Shown one piece after another: positions 17,844 to 26,309 of a DNA stretch of 64,000 bases. The position numbers and the translations under genes were made by a program. The stretch comes from DASYPQ01 sp041488095 (GTDB lineage Bacteria > Planctomycetota > UBA1135 > GCA-002686595): positions 1-64,000 of the forward strand of contig JBGPOP010000005.1 in NCBI GenBank assembly GCA_041488095.1, given 5' to 3'. Numbering within the stretch: the first letter of the stretch is position 1; each line of letters starts with the position of its first letter. Below the pieces are notes generated by a model. The model did not search any database. It had not been told where the DNA came from and was given only the letters and a program-made list of their open reading frames with translations.

Positions 17844-19142
17844 ATGGGCGCTGTGCTCCTCACCGCGCGCTGGGTGTTCCCGGATGGGGAGAGGCGCCTC
17901 GACGGCGGAGGAGTGGTCGTCGCGGGCGGATGCATTGCACGGATCCTGACGGGTCGTAGCGCGGTCGTGCGCTTCTCCCGCAGGACCGGAGTCCGTCCGC
18001 GCGATCTGGGCAACTGCATTCTCGCGCCCGGCTTTGTCGATGCCCATGCGCACCTCGAGTTGACCGCACTCGAGGGGAGGCTCTCGGGCCAGGGCTCGTT
18101 CGCCACCTGGATCCGCGCGCTGATCCGCGAGCGTGCGGCGCTCTCGCCGCGCGACCTCTCGGCATCGGCGTGCCGCGGCGCCGACCGCCTGATCGCGGGC
18201 GGGACGACGTGCGTGGGTGACGTCGACTCCGGGGGCGCCGCCGAGTCCGCCCTGCGCCATCATCCTGTGCGGGTGCGGCTGTATCGCGAAGTCCTCGACG
18301 CAGGTGATCCCGCTCGCGCCTCTGCCGCGCTCCAGCGGGCCAATCGCCCGTTCGCGCGGTCCGCGAGGCTCTTCCCAGGGCTCTCCCCTCATGCGCCCTA
18401 CACGGTGGGTGCAGAGCTCTTCGCCGCGGTGGGTGCCCTGGCTGCCCGCCGGCGCTGGCCAGCCTGCGTCCACTGGGCCGAGACCGAGGAGGAGGTCGAG
18501 TGGCTTGCGCGGGAGCGCGGTCCGCTGCGCGGCCTTCTCTCACGCCAGCCCGGGTCGATCTCGATTCGAAGGACCGGGCTCGAGGCGATCGCGGGTGCCG
18601 GGCTGCTGGCCTCGCACCTGGCGCTCGTCCATGGCAATCACCCTTCGAAGGGGGATGTCGAACGGGTCGCAAGGGCGAAGGCCGTGCTCGTGCACTGCCC
18701 GGGCACGCACACCTTTTTCGGGCGCAAGCCCTTCGATCTGCGCCGCTGGCTCGACGCCGGCGTGACCGTGGCCCTGGGCACCGACGGCCTGGCGAGCAAC
18801 CCGGACCTCGACATGCGCCGCGAGATGTCGCTCCTGCGCGAAGCCCACCCCTGGCTCTCCCCGGAGACCACCTTCGACATGGCGACGCGCGCCGGCGCGC
18901 GCGCGCTGGGCTTCGAGGGCAGGGCGGGCGAGCTCGCTCCCGGCGCGTGGGCCGACCTGTGCGCGCATCGGATCGAGGGAGCCTCCGCGGGCGAATGGAG
19001 CCGGCCCGGAGCCCTCCTCGATGCCCTCACCCGGGGTCGCTCGAAGATCGCCTCGGTGTGGATCTCCGGCCGCGCCGTCCGCCGAGGTCGACCGGAAATC
19101 CCGCGCGGGATCTCGGAATCCTCAGGCCGCAGCGCAGAATAG
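17844..19142 (+). CDS. Amidohydrolase, ATZ/TRZ-cytosine-deaminase type (aminodeoxyfutalosine deaminase-like)
   Basis: 432 residues. Metal-site motifs appear in order: DAHAHLE (about residues 70-76), SPHAPYTVG (middle), VHWAETEEE, LVHGNHPS and the late LGTDGLASNP aspartate. This is the pattern of deaminating amidohydrolases of the ATZ/TRZ and S-adenosylhomocysteine / aminodeoxyfutalosine deaminase group. The HCPGTHTFFG and GTDGLASNP segments are similar to those of aminodeoxyfutalosine deaminases of the futalosine menaquinone pathway, but no other mqn genes are here, so the substrate is open. ATG 17844 is the first start next to the beta-strand ALLTARWVFP region. The nrnA-like gene follows 36 bases later. 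Confidence 0.8.
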   Translation: MGAVLLTARWVFPDGERRLDGGGVVVAGGCIARILTGRSAVVRFSRRTGVRPRDLGNCILAPGFVDAHAHLELTALEGRLSGQGSFATWIRALIRERAALSPRDLSASACRGADRLIAGGTTCVGDVDSGGAAESALRHHPVRVRLYREVLDAGDPARASAALQRANRPFARSARLFPGLSPHAPYTVGAELFAAVGALAARRRWPACVHWAETEEEVEWLARERGPLRGLLSRQPGSISIRRTGLEAIAGAGLLASHLALVHGNHPSKGDVERVARAKAVLVHCPGTHTFFGRKPFDLRRWLDAGVTVALGTDGLASNPDLDMRREMSLLREAHPWLSPETTFDMATRAGARALGFEGRAGELAPGAWADLCAHRIEGASAGEWSRPGALLDALTRGRSKIASVWISGRAVRRGRPEIPRGISESSGRSAE

Positions 19143-19178
19143 CGCCCTTCATCAGGCACCGCCGGAACCCCGAATCCG

Positions 19179-20222
19179 ATGGAAGCGACCCGCACCCACG
19201 ACGCCAACGAGACTCCCCTCGAGCCCGGTGCGCTCCGCGCCCTGGACCTGTTGCGCCGCGGGCGGCGCTTCCTGGTCTGCGGGCACGTGCGCCCGGATGG
19301 GGACTGCATCGGCGCCCAGGTGGCCCTCTCGCGTACGCTCGCGTTGCTCGGAAAGGAGGTGGAGATCGTCAACCCCGACCCGGTCGAGGCGCGCTTCGCC
19401 TACCTGTCGCGCGAGTGTCCGTCCCGCGCCTTCGGCGGCTCGCTCCCCGAGCATGATGTCGCCGTCATGCTCGACTTTTGCGAGCTCGAGCGCACCGGCG
19501 CGATGGCCGGGCCGCTCGCCCTCGCGCACTCGAAGAAGCTGGTCGTCGACCACCACCCGCACCACGGCGCAGTCTGGTGGGACGAGTCTTTCGTCGACCC
19601 CACCGCCTCGGCCACCGGCCTGCTCGTGTATCGCATGGCGCGCGCGCTGGGCGCACCGCTCGATCCGGTGGCCGCGCGGGGGGTCTTCACCTCGATCGTC
19701 ACCGACACGGGGTGGTTCAAGTACAGCAATACGGACGCGGAGACGCTGCGCGTGGCGGGGGAGATGGTGGCGCTGGGCGCCGACCCCAACGGGATCTACG
19801 CCGCGCTGAACCAGACGCGCCCGCGTATCCATCCGACCTTCGTGGGCAGACTCCTCTCTCGCGCGGAGTTCCTGGCCGGCGACCGCCTGGCCGTCGTCGA
19901 CCTGCCCCTTTCCGAAGGCCTCCAGAGCGAGCAGCTCGACAGCGACGAAGTGCTCGACATCCTGCGCTCGGTCGCCACGGTCGAGGTCGTGATGTACCTG
20001 CGCGAGCTCTCCGACGGGACCTGCAAGCTCTCGGCGCGCAGCAAAGGCGAGTACGACGTCAACGAGCTGGCGCGGCGATTCGGCGGGGGCGGGCACAAGA
20101 AGGCCTCGGGCGCGACGCTGAAGGGATCGCTCTCCGACGTGCGGCCGAGGGTGATCGCCGAAGCCCTGGCGGGCTTCGGGGCGCGCGCGGGGGAAGGCAC
20201 GCGGGAGCCGCTGGCGCGATGA
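19179..20222 (+). CDS. nrnA: DHH/DHHA1 phosphoesterase, NrnA-like oligoribonuclease / pAp phosphatase
   Basis: 347 residues. The DHH domain shows GHVRPDGDCIGAQ (HxDxDxxG-type motif) and DHHPHHG. The DHHA1 domain ends with RSKGEYDVNELARRFGGGGH, followed by KKASGA, matching the conserved GGGHxxAxG motif. NrnA degrades 2-5-nt RNAs and dephosphorylates pAp in bacteria that lack Orn. The stop overlaps the start of the following metallophosphoesterase (ATG 20219, TGA 20220-20222), so both are cotranslated. Cytoplasmic; no signal peptide. Confidence 0.9.
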   Translation: MEATRTHDANETPLEPGALRALDLLRRGRRFLVCGHVRPDGDCIGAQVALSRTLALLGKEVEIVNPDPVEARFAYLSRECPSRAFGGSLPEHDVAVMLDFCELERTGAMAGPLALAHSKKLVVDHHPHHGAVWWDESFVDPTASATGLLVYRMARALGAPLDPVAARGVFTSIVTDTGWFKYSNTDAETLRVAGEMVALGADPNGIYAALNQTRPRIHPTFVGRLLSRAEFLAGDRLAVVDLPLSEGLQSEQLDSDEVLDILRSVATVEVVMYLRELSDGTCKLSARSKGEYDVNELARRFGGGGHKKASGATLKGSLSDVRPRVIAEALAGFGARAGEGTREPLAR

Positions 20223-20980
20223 AGGTCGCGGTCATCTCCGACTTGCACTCCAACCGCGAGGCACTGGAGGCGGTGTTCGCGCACATCCGCGGGCTTGCGA
20301 TCCCGACGATCTATTGCCTGGGCGACGTGGTCGGGTACGGGCCGGAGCCGGAATTCTGCGTCGACCTCGTGCGCGGACACGCGTTGCTGTGCCTGATGGG
20401 CAACCACGACGAGGCCCTCTTCCGCGACGCCTCCGACTTCAATCCGCACGCGCGCGGCGCGATCGAGTACACGCGCGCGCGGATGAAGCCGGCTTGGTAC
20501 AGCTCGAGCGAGAAGAAGGCCCGCTGGAGCTGGCTGCAGGGCCTGCCGCTGGAGCACCGCGAGGGAAGGTTCCTGTTCGTTCACGGCAGCCCGCGGGATC
20601 CCGTGCGCGAGTACGTCCTCTCGACCGACGGCTTCCTCAATCCGGAGAAGCTGCGCTCGATCTTCGATCACTTCGAGGGCGTCGCCGTGGCCGGACACAC
20701 GCATCATCCGGGCCTGCACGACGAGGAAGGGCACTTCCACGGCCTGGCCGGGCGGGAGACGCTGACGCTGCCCCTGCCGCAGGGGAAGAAATCCTTCGTC
20801 AACGTGGGATCCACCGGGCAGCCGCGCGACGGCGACCATCGCGCCTGCTACGCCGTGCTCGAGGACGAGCAGGTGACCTGGCATCGCGTGGCGTACGACT
20901 ACCGCGAGACCATGAAGAAGATCCTCGACACGGGAGTGCTGTCCGAGGTGCTCGCGCGGCGGCTGGCGGTCGGAAAGTAG
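20219..20980 (+). CDS. Metallophosphoesterase, calcineurin-like
   Basis: 253 residues. The five phosphoesterase blocks are clear: ISDLHSN, GDVVGYGPEP, GNHDEALF, FVHGSPRDP and GHTHHPG. This arrangement is typical of small bacterial protein- or nucleotide-phosphodiesterases of the YfcE/MJ0936-like group. GDVVGYG is the motif of the group annotated as putative protein or diadenosine-tetraphosphate phosphatase. It is coupled to the nrnA-like gene, which hints at a nucleotide-turnover role. Its stop TAG lies in the left arm of a hairpin shared with the convergent proline dehydrogenase gene. Confidence 0.88.
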   Translation: MKVAVISDLHSNREALEAVFAHIRGLAIPTIYCLGDVVGYGPEPEFCVDLVRGHALLCLMGNHDEALFRDASDFNPHARGAIEYTRARMKPAWYSSSEKKARWSWLQGLPLEHREGRFLFVHGSPRDPVREYVLSTDGFLNPEKLRSIFDHFEGVAVAGHTHHPGLHDEEGHFHGLAGRETLTLPLPQGKKSFVNVGSTGQPRDGDHRACYAVLEDEQVTWHRVAYDYRETMKKILDTGVLSEVLARRLAVGK

Positions 20981-20999
20981 CTCCGGAGACGCGGAGCTA
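20978..20999. terminator. Short bidirectional hairpin containing both convergent stop codons
   Basis: TAGCTCCG (20978-20985) pairs perfectly with CGGAGCTA (20992-20999) around a 6-nt loop. The TAG of the metallophosphoesterase is the left arm end and the TAG of proline dehydrogenase (minus strand) is the right arm end. There is no T tract. Confidence 0.6.
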
Positions 21000-21890
21000 T
21001 CCGATCCGCAGGGCGTCACGGATCACGTGGCGCAGGATCTGCGGATTCTTGCGGAGTCTGCGTTGGCTGTAGGCCCGCCACTCCGGGCCGAAGGGCACGT
21101 ACACGCGCACGCGATGGCCGGCGCGCTTCCAGCGTTCCCACAGTTCCTCGCGGACGCCGAGCAGGACCTGGAGCTCGTATCGATCCGGCTCGATGCCCAT
21201 CTCGCGCGCGAGCGCGAGGCAACGGTCGGCGAGTCCCTCGTCGTGCGTGGCGAGCGAGACCCGCGCGCCGCGTGCGAAGAGCCGCCCAGCGCATTGGACG
21301 AAGGCCGCGCGGATCGGCTCCGGATCGACGTGCGCGATCGACGCGGGCTCGAGGTAGATGCCCTTGACCAGGCGGACGTCGAGCCGTCCCGGAGCAAACG
21401 CGTCGAGGTCCGCCGGCGTGCGGAAAAGGCGCGACTGCAGCACGATCCCGACATTCTCGAATCGCTTCCGCAGCGTCTCGAACACGCGCAGCGTGGCATC
21501 GGTCGTGGGGTGGTCCTCCATCTCGATGCGCACGAACGTCCGCAGATCGCGGCAGCGGGCGATGAGGTCGGCGTACAGCTCGCGGCACAGGCCTTCGTCG
21601 CGCGTGAGACCCAGGTGCGTGGGCTTGACCGACACGTAGGCGTCGAGCCCGGCGGCCGCGACGGCGCTCGCCGCTTCCGCATAGGCCCGCGCAGCGGCGC
21701 GCGCCGCGGCCTCGCTCTCCACGTGTTCGCCCAGGATGTCCAGGATGCCCGGGTGCCCGCGCCGCGAGAGGTCGGCGAGCTTCGCGAGTGCCTGCTCGAG
21801 CGTCTCCCCGGCGATGTAGCGCGAGGCCAGACGCCGCATCACCGGCCGGGGGATGTAGGGCAGGCTGGCGAGGACGAGCTTCTCGATCAC
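20997..21890 (-). CDS. Proline dehydrogenase (monofunctional, PRODH)
   Basis: 297 residues, the usual size of free-standing bacterial PRODH. A beta/alpha barrel carries the conserved segments VSVKPTHLGL, FVRIEMEDH, VRLVKGIYLEP, ATHDEGL and the C-terminal YVPFGPEWRAYSQRRLRKNP with the family RRxxENP-like signature (here RRLRKNP, with E replaced by K). It oxidises proline to pyrroline-5-carboxylate using FAD at the membrane. No pyrroline-5-carboxylate dehydrogenase is adjacent; the aldehyde dehydrogenase at 39419 belongs to a different group. The gene converges with the phosphoesterase gene, sharing a hairpin. Confidence 0.9.
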   Translation of the reverse strand: MIEKLVLASLPYIPRPVMRRLASRYIAGETLEQALAKLADLSRRGHPGILDILGEHVESEAAARAAARAYAEAASAVAAAGLDAYVSVKPTHLGLTRDEGLCRELYADLIARCRDLRTFVRIEMEDHPTTDATLRVFETLRKRFENVGIVLQSRLFRTPADLDAFAPGRLDVRLVKGIYLEPASIAHVDPEPIRAAFVQCAGRLFARGARVSLATHDEGLADRCLALAREMGIEPDRYELQVLLGVREELWERWKRAGHRVRVYVPFGPEWRAYSQRRLRKNPQILRHVIRDALRIG

Positions 21891-21982
21891 CGGTTGGCAC
21901 CGTCGGCAGTTCCCCGTCTGCAGTCCATCGGGGGAGCGGGGGCGGGGATTCTATCCGACCGCGTTCCCCGTACCATGCGCTC

Positions 21983-22384
21983 ATGGCGCCTCCCGACGAG
22001 ACGGCAGGGTCCGCGAGTGCCCCGAGCCGGACGGGACAGGCAGGAGCCGGTGCTCCGCTCGTCGTGCTGACGACCGCCCCCGACCGGGAGACGGCCGAGC
22101 GGATCGCGCGTGCGCTCGTCGAGCGCTCGCTCGCAGCCTGTGTCAACCTGGTCCCGGGCGTTCGCAGCCTGTACCGATGGAAGGGCAAGATCGAGGAGGC
22201 GGACGAGGTTCTGCTGGTCGTCAAGACCACCGCGGCGCGGATCCGCGAGCTCGAGCGTGCGCTCGGCGAGATCCATCCCTACGACGTGCCGGAGTTCATC
22301 GCGTTCGAGCCCGCGACCGTCGGGGCGGAGTATCTGGCCTGGCTGGTCCAGGAAACCGCGCCTCCGCGCGCCCACCGGGGATGA
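21983..22384 (+). CDS. cutA: CutA1-family divalent cation tolerance protein
   Basis: 133 residues including a 25-residue low-complexity N-terminal extension (Gly/Ala/Ser/Thr-rich). The CutA core is unmistakable: VVLTTAPDRETAERIARALV, CVNLVPGVRSLYRWKGKI, VLLVVKTT and HPYDVPEFIAFE. CutA1 forms very stable trimers; its metal role is debated. TACCAT at 21971-21976 ends 6 bases before the ATG and may be a -10 box of a near-leaderless promoter. The stop overlaps the ATG of the next gene in an ATGA. Confidence 0.92.
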   Translation: MAPPDETAGSASAPSRTGQAGAGAPLVVLTTAPDRETAERIARALVERSLAACVNLVPGVRSLYRWKGKIEEADEVLLVVKTTAARIRELERALGEIHPYDVPEFIAFEPATVGAEYLAWLVQETAPPRAHRG

Positions 22385-23616
22385 GCCTCGCCCGCCGGGA
22401 ACTCGGGCTCGCATCCGGGCTCGCGCTCTGCGCGCTGGCCGGTTGCGGGAAGCCATCCCCGCCCATCGCTCCACCGCGGAGGATCCTGTTCGTGAGCGTC
22501 CAGGGCCTGCGCGCCGATCACCTGTCCTGCTACGGGAATCCGCGGCCGACGAGCGCAGTCCCGAGCAGCGATCGCGAGCGCGCGGTCAGGCTCGCCGCGG
22601 GCATCGACGACCTCGCCGCGGAGGGCGTGCTCTTCGCGCGCGCCTACGCACCCTCCAGCTCGACGGTGGCCTCGCTCGCGAGCCTCCTCACCGGCTCATC
22701 GACATCCTCCACGGGGGTCGTCGACGACACATCCAGGATCGCTCCGGCGGTGGCCACGCTGGCCGAGATCCTGTCCCGCGCCGGGTTCCGGACGGCGGCT
22801 TTCGCTACTGCGTCCCGGCTCGACCTGCGTCGCTCCCTCGGGCCCGGCTTCAAGATCTTCGTGACTCGCGCCAGCGACACCCAGACGATCGACGCCGCGG
22901 CCCGTTGGCTCGAGAAGAGCGCGGGGCGAGGCGGGGGAACCTTCACCTGGGTCCACCTCTCCGGGCTGGCCCCGCCGCGCGCGAGCCGGGCCTACGATCC
23001 GCGCGTCCGCCAGACCTCCGAGCTGATCGCCCGGCTCCTGCGGGGCGCGTTCGGCCTCGACCGAGAAGCCCGGAGCCTCCACGGATCCTGGAGGAGCACT
23101 CTGTTCGTGTTGACGGGTACCGGCGGCGTCGATCTGTCCGGAGCGACGGCGCGCGATGCGAATGCGATCGACGCCGCCCTGCGCGTGCCGTTGCTGATTC
23201 ACAACCCGACGAGCCTGACCGGCGAGCGCGTCCTGGCCGAGGTCGTCGAGCTCGCGGACATCGCACCGACCGCGCTCGACTGGCTCGGGATCCGGGAGAC
23301 GGCCGGCATGACGGGCCGCTCGCTCCTCGCGCTCGCCGACGCCCGCGGGCGGCGCCCCTTCGACAGCCGTCCGGCCTTCGCCGTGACCCGCGAGGGCGCG
23401 CTGACGGCCCGCTCGCGTCGCTGGCGACTCGTGTGGGATCCGGATGGCGTGGCGGGTGTGCCGGCAACGCCCCTCTACGATTGCGACGCGGAGCCTCTCG
23501 AGAGCCAGGACATCGCGCTGCGCCATCCCGAGGTTGTCCAGGAGCTTCTCGGCAAGCTCGTGGCTTGGCGCACGACCGGGGCTGCGCGGCAGCGCGCTCG
23601 GCCGAGTCCCAGGTAG
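22381..23616 (+). CDS. Lipoprotein with degenerate sulfatase/alkaline-phosphatase fold (probable pseudoenzyme)
   Basis: 411 residues. The signal peptide ends with the lipobox LAGC (Cys about residue 22). The N-terminal ILFVSVQGLRADHLSCYGNP matches the start of the sulfatase family, where SxDTLRADHLGCYG is typical, but the metal-binding Asp is Gln (residue 41). The nucleophile region reads PSSSTVASLASLLTG, with Thr95 or a Ser in place of the sulfatase Cys. The later DHG metal motif is replaced by TGTGG (245-249). Fold is therefore conserved but metal ligands are lost. It is coupled to cutA by a 4-base overlap. A binding or structural role at the envelope is more likely than hydrolysis. Confidence 0.75.
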   Translation: MSLARRELGLASGLALCALAGCGKPSPPIAPPRRILFVSVQGLRADHLSCYGNPRPTSAVPSSDRERAVRLAAGIDDLAAEGVLFARAYAPSSSTVASLASLLTGSSTSSTGVVDDTSRIAPAVATLAEILSRAGFRTAAFATASRLDLRRSLGPGFKIFVTRASDTQTIDAAARWLEKSAGRGGGTFTWVHLSGLAPPRASRAYDPRVRQTSELIARLLRGAFGLDREARSLHGSWRSTLFVLTGTGGVDLSGATARDANAIDAALRVPLLIHNPTSLTGERVLAEVVELADIAPTALDWLGIRETAGMTGRSLLALADARGRRPFDSRPAFAVTREGALTARSRRWRLVWDPDGVAGVPATPLYDCDAEPLESQDIALRHPEVVQELLGKLVAWRTTGAARQRARPSPR

Positions 23617-23695
23617 GGATCCCGGCCGGGGAGCGATCTCAAGGGATCCCGGCGACCTTCCGATACCGCTCCCGGCGCCCTCGCGGCCGGCTGTC

Positions 23696-24469
23696 ATGCT
23701 CGTTTCCAGAACCATCCTCGGACTCGCGGCCCTCTTCGCCCTCCCGTCCGGTACGCCCGGCGCGCGCCCGGCGCCGCGGGGGGACCCGGACTTGCGCCTC
23801 GAGCACTTCGTGCTGGAACTGCGTGAGGCGGGCTCCGCTTCGAATGGACGCGCGGTCCGCGAGGTCGGCCTGGTGTGCCTGCGCAGGCGCGCGATCGAGG
23901 GCGGGACGCAGCTCGAGTGCGAGTGCCTCTTCCGACGCGACGGCCCGCAAAGCCAAGACGGGGGCGGGGACGAGCATGTGCTCCACGTCGAGCAGCTCTC
24001 CTCCGCGGGCACCCGCCTCGACTGGCGCGAGTGGGGACCCGGGCGCGCCCGCTCCTTCACGGCCGAGTGGACCGCGGACGGTCGTGCCCTGCGCACGGTC
24101 GAATCGTGCCGCGGCGGGACTCCGCGCGAGACGCTCTCCGCGAGCGAGGGAGCGGTGATGCCGCTCTACCTCCTCGATCTGGCGCGCTACGGACGGGCGA
24201 CGTCGGGCCGGTACAAGCGGCTCGATCCGCTCGCACGCAACCTCGAGGCGGTCGAGCTCTGCACCTCCTACAAGGGCGAGGCGGGACCGGGGCGGCGCAC
24301 CGTCGAGATCGTGCGCGACGACGGAACTCTCGCCGGCCGCTTCGAGTTCCACGGGACCGATCTCGAGACCTTCCAATGGCAGGAAGGCGATCTCGTCGCG
24401 CGCCGGGTGAGCGTGGAGGAGTACGCCGCGCGATCCGCGCCGCCAGTCTCCGCCGTTCGGCCGCCCTGA
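23696..24469 (+). CDS. Secreted protein of unknown function
   Basis: 257 residues from ATG 23696. A hydrophobic N-terminal segment (LVSRTILGLAALFALPSG) is a probable Sec signal; there is no lipobox. The mature protein is rich in charged residues and beta-strand-like segments (LRLEHFVLELREAG, TVEIVRDDGTLAGRFEFHG). I do not recognise a family. It lies between the sulfatase-fold lipoprotein and the efflux operon on the same strand, 79 bases after the former. An alternative longer start upstream exists in frame but would overlap the preceding gene and lacks a signal peptide. Confidence 0.6.
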   Translation: MLVSRTILGLAALFALPSGTPGARPAPRGDPDLRLEHFVLELREAGSASNGRAVREVGLVCLRRRAIEGGTQLECECLFRRDGPQSQDGGGDEHVLHVEQLSSAGTRLDWREWGPGRARSFTAEWTADGRALRTVESCRGGTPRETLSASEGAVMPLYLLDLARYGRATSGRYKRLDPLARNLEAVELCTSYKGEAGPGRRTVEIVRDDGTLAGRFEFHGTDLETFQWQEGDLVARRVSVEEYAARSAPPVSAVRPP

Positions 24470-24632
24470 ATCGAGCCCGGCACGTCCGCCCGTGTTCGAG
24501 TTGGGAAAAGCGTGCGTCCGCGCGCACTGTCCGCGCCTCCATGCACGGCCGACCTTTGCGGCGCGAGGCTCCTGCGTTACGCTGCCCCTTCGACCGGGAC
24601 CGCGTTGGCCGGTCCTGTCCTCGTTCCGTTCG

Positions 24633-26309
24633 ATGATCCGCCCTTCCATCCCCGCGACCGGCCTGCTGCTCCTGGCGCTCCTCGCGCCGGGCTGTCGCTC
24701 CGCGAAGGGCTGGCGCGAGCAGGCGGACGGGGACGTCTACCGGCTCGTCCTGGAGCGGCGCTCCAGGCTCGGGATCGGGGACGGCAGCTTCACCATCGAG
24801 CCCAAGCAGGACAGCCTGAGGCAGAGGCTCCTGCGCGGCGAGACCTCCGAGCTGACCCCGCTGACGCTGGTGCAGTGCCTGGAGTTCGCCGCCGAGAACA
24901 GCCGGGACTACCAGTCGCAGAAGGAAACGCTCTATCTGGCTGCGCTCGACCTGACCCTCGAGCGCTGGAACTTCGGCGTGAAGAAGGGCGGCGTGCTCTC
25001 CGCGAGCGTCGCTGGAACCGGGGATACGGCCGAGACGGCGAGCGGCGGCGCGAGCTTCAGCCTGTTCCGTCTGCTCGGCACGGGCGCGGTCATCGTGGGG
25101 GACATCGGTCTCAACTTGACGCGCAGCCTCACGAGCAAGGACAGCTGGAACCCGGTCAGCGATCTCGGGCTCTCCATCACCCAGCCGCTCCTGCGCGGTT
25201 CGGGGAAGCGGATCGTGGAGGAGCCGTTGACCCAGGCGGAGCGGAACCTGGTGTACCAGGTGCGATCTTTCGAACGCTTCCGGCGCACCTTTGCCTTCGA
25301 CGTCGCCAACCGCTTCTACTCCCTGCTCGAGCTCCAGGACGTGGTGAAGAACCAGGAGACCAACTTCTCGAACCTCCAGAAGCTCTCCCAGCGCAACGCG
25401 GCGCTCGCCGAGGCTGGGCGGCTCTCCGACATCCAGGCCGGGCAGGCGCGGCAGGACGAGCTGCGCAGCCGGGACAACCTGCTCCAGACGCGCGCACGGC
25501 TCGGGCGTCAGAAGGACGACTTCAAGCTCTTCCTCGGCCTGCCCATCCAGGTCGATCTCGCCTTCGAAGCCTCCGAGCTCGCGAATCTCGCCGGACAGGA
25601 TCTCTCCGCGATCGATCTGGACGAGGAGCAGGCCGCCGCCGTGGCGCTCGCCTCGCGCCTGGACCACCAGAACGCGCTCGACCGGCGCGAGGACAGCGAT
25701 CGCCATGCAGCCGTGGCCGAGGACGCGCTGCGTGCCGGGCTGTCCCTGACGGCGAACTGGGACAACCCGAGCCAGACCGGCAAGCCCGCCCGGTTCGACT
25801 TCCAGGACTCGACCTGGTCGATCTCTGCCGCGCTCGACCTGCCGCTCGACCGGCTGCGCGAGCGGAACGCCTACCGCGAGTCGTTGATCGCCCGCGAGTT
25901 CGCGCGGCGAACGGCCGAGCAGTCGGCCGACGCGATCCGCTCGGCCCTGCGCGACGACCTGCGCCAGACGCGGTCCCGCCAGGAGAGCTGGAAGATCCAG
26001 CAGAACGCCGTCGCACTCGCCGCGGGCCGGATCGAGAGCACCGACCTCAAGCTGCAGGCGGGCAGGGCCGATACGCGCGACCTTCTCGAGGCGCGGCAGT
26101 CGCTGCTCGATGCGCAGAACGCCGCCACCACGGCACTCGTCGACTACACGCTCTCGCGCCTGGCGCTTTTCCGCGACATGGAGCTCCTGCGCGTCGACGA
26201 GAAGGGCATCCGCGTCGACGACCAGGCGTTGCCCATGAAGGGACCCGGCCGAGCCGCTTCGGCCACGACCGAGGGACCTTCCAGCAGCCCGGCGGAGGCC
26301 GGCGCATGA
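24633..26309 (+). CDS. TolC-like outer-membrane efflux lipoprotein
   Basis: 558 residues. The lipobox is LLAPGC (about residue 21). Two outer-membrane-efflux repeats are visible, with coiled-coil helices (EFAAENSRDYQSQKETLYLA; AGRLSDIQAGQARQDEL; LQAGRADTRDLLEARQSLLD) and beta strands (ASVAGTGDTAE, LGLSITQPLLRGSG). This is the usual TolC/NodT pattern. It should form the channel of the tripartite pump encoded by the next three genes. Its TGA overlaps the ATG of the adaptor gene (26306-26309), so the genes are translationally coupled. The start is set at the signal peptide ATG. Confidence 0.88.
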   Translation: MIRPSIPATGLLLLALLAPGCRSAKGWREQADGDVYRLVLERRSRLGIGDGSFTIEPKQDSLRQRLLRGETSELTPLTLVQCLEFAAENSRDYQSQKETLYLAALDLTLERWNFGVKKGGVLSASVAGTGDTAETASGGASFSLFRLLGTGAVIVGDIGLNLTRSLTSKDSWNPVSDLGLSITQPLLRGSGKRIVEEPLTQAERNLVYQVRSFERFRRTFAFDVANRFYSLLELQDVVKNQETNFSNLQKLSQRNAALAEAGRLSDIQAGQARQDELRSRDNLLQTRARLGRQKDDFKLFLGLPIQVDLAFEASELANLAGQDLSAIDLDEEQAAAVALASRLDHQNALDRREDSDRHAAVAEDALRAGLSLTANWDNPSQTGKPARFDFQDSTWSISAALDLPLDRLRERNAYRESLIAREFARRTAEQSADAIRSALRDDLRQTRSRQESWKIQQNAVALAAGRIESTDLKLQAGRADTRDLLEARQSLLDAQNAATTALVDYTLSRLALFRDMELLRVDEKGIRVDDQALPMKGPGRAASATTEGPSSSPAEAGA

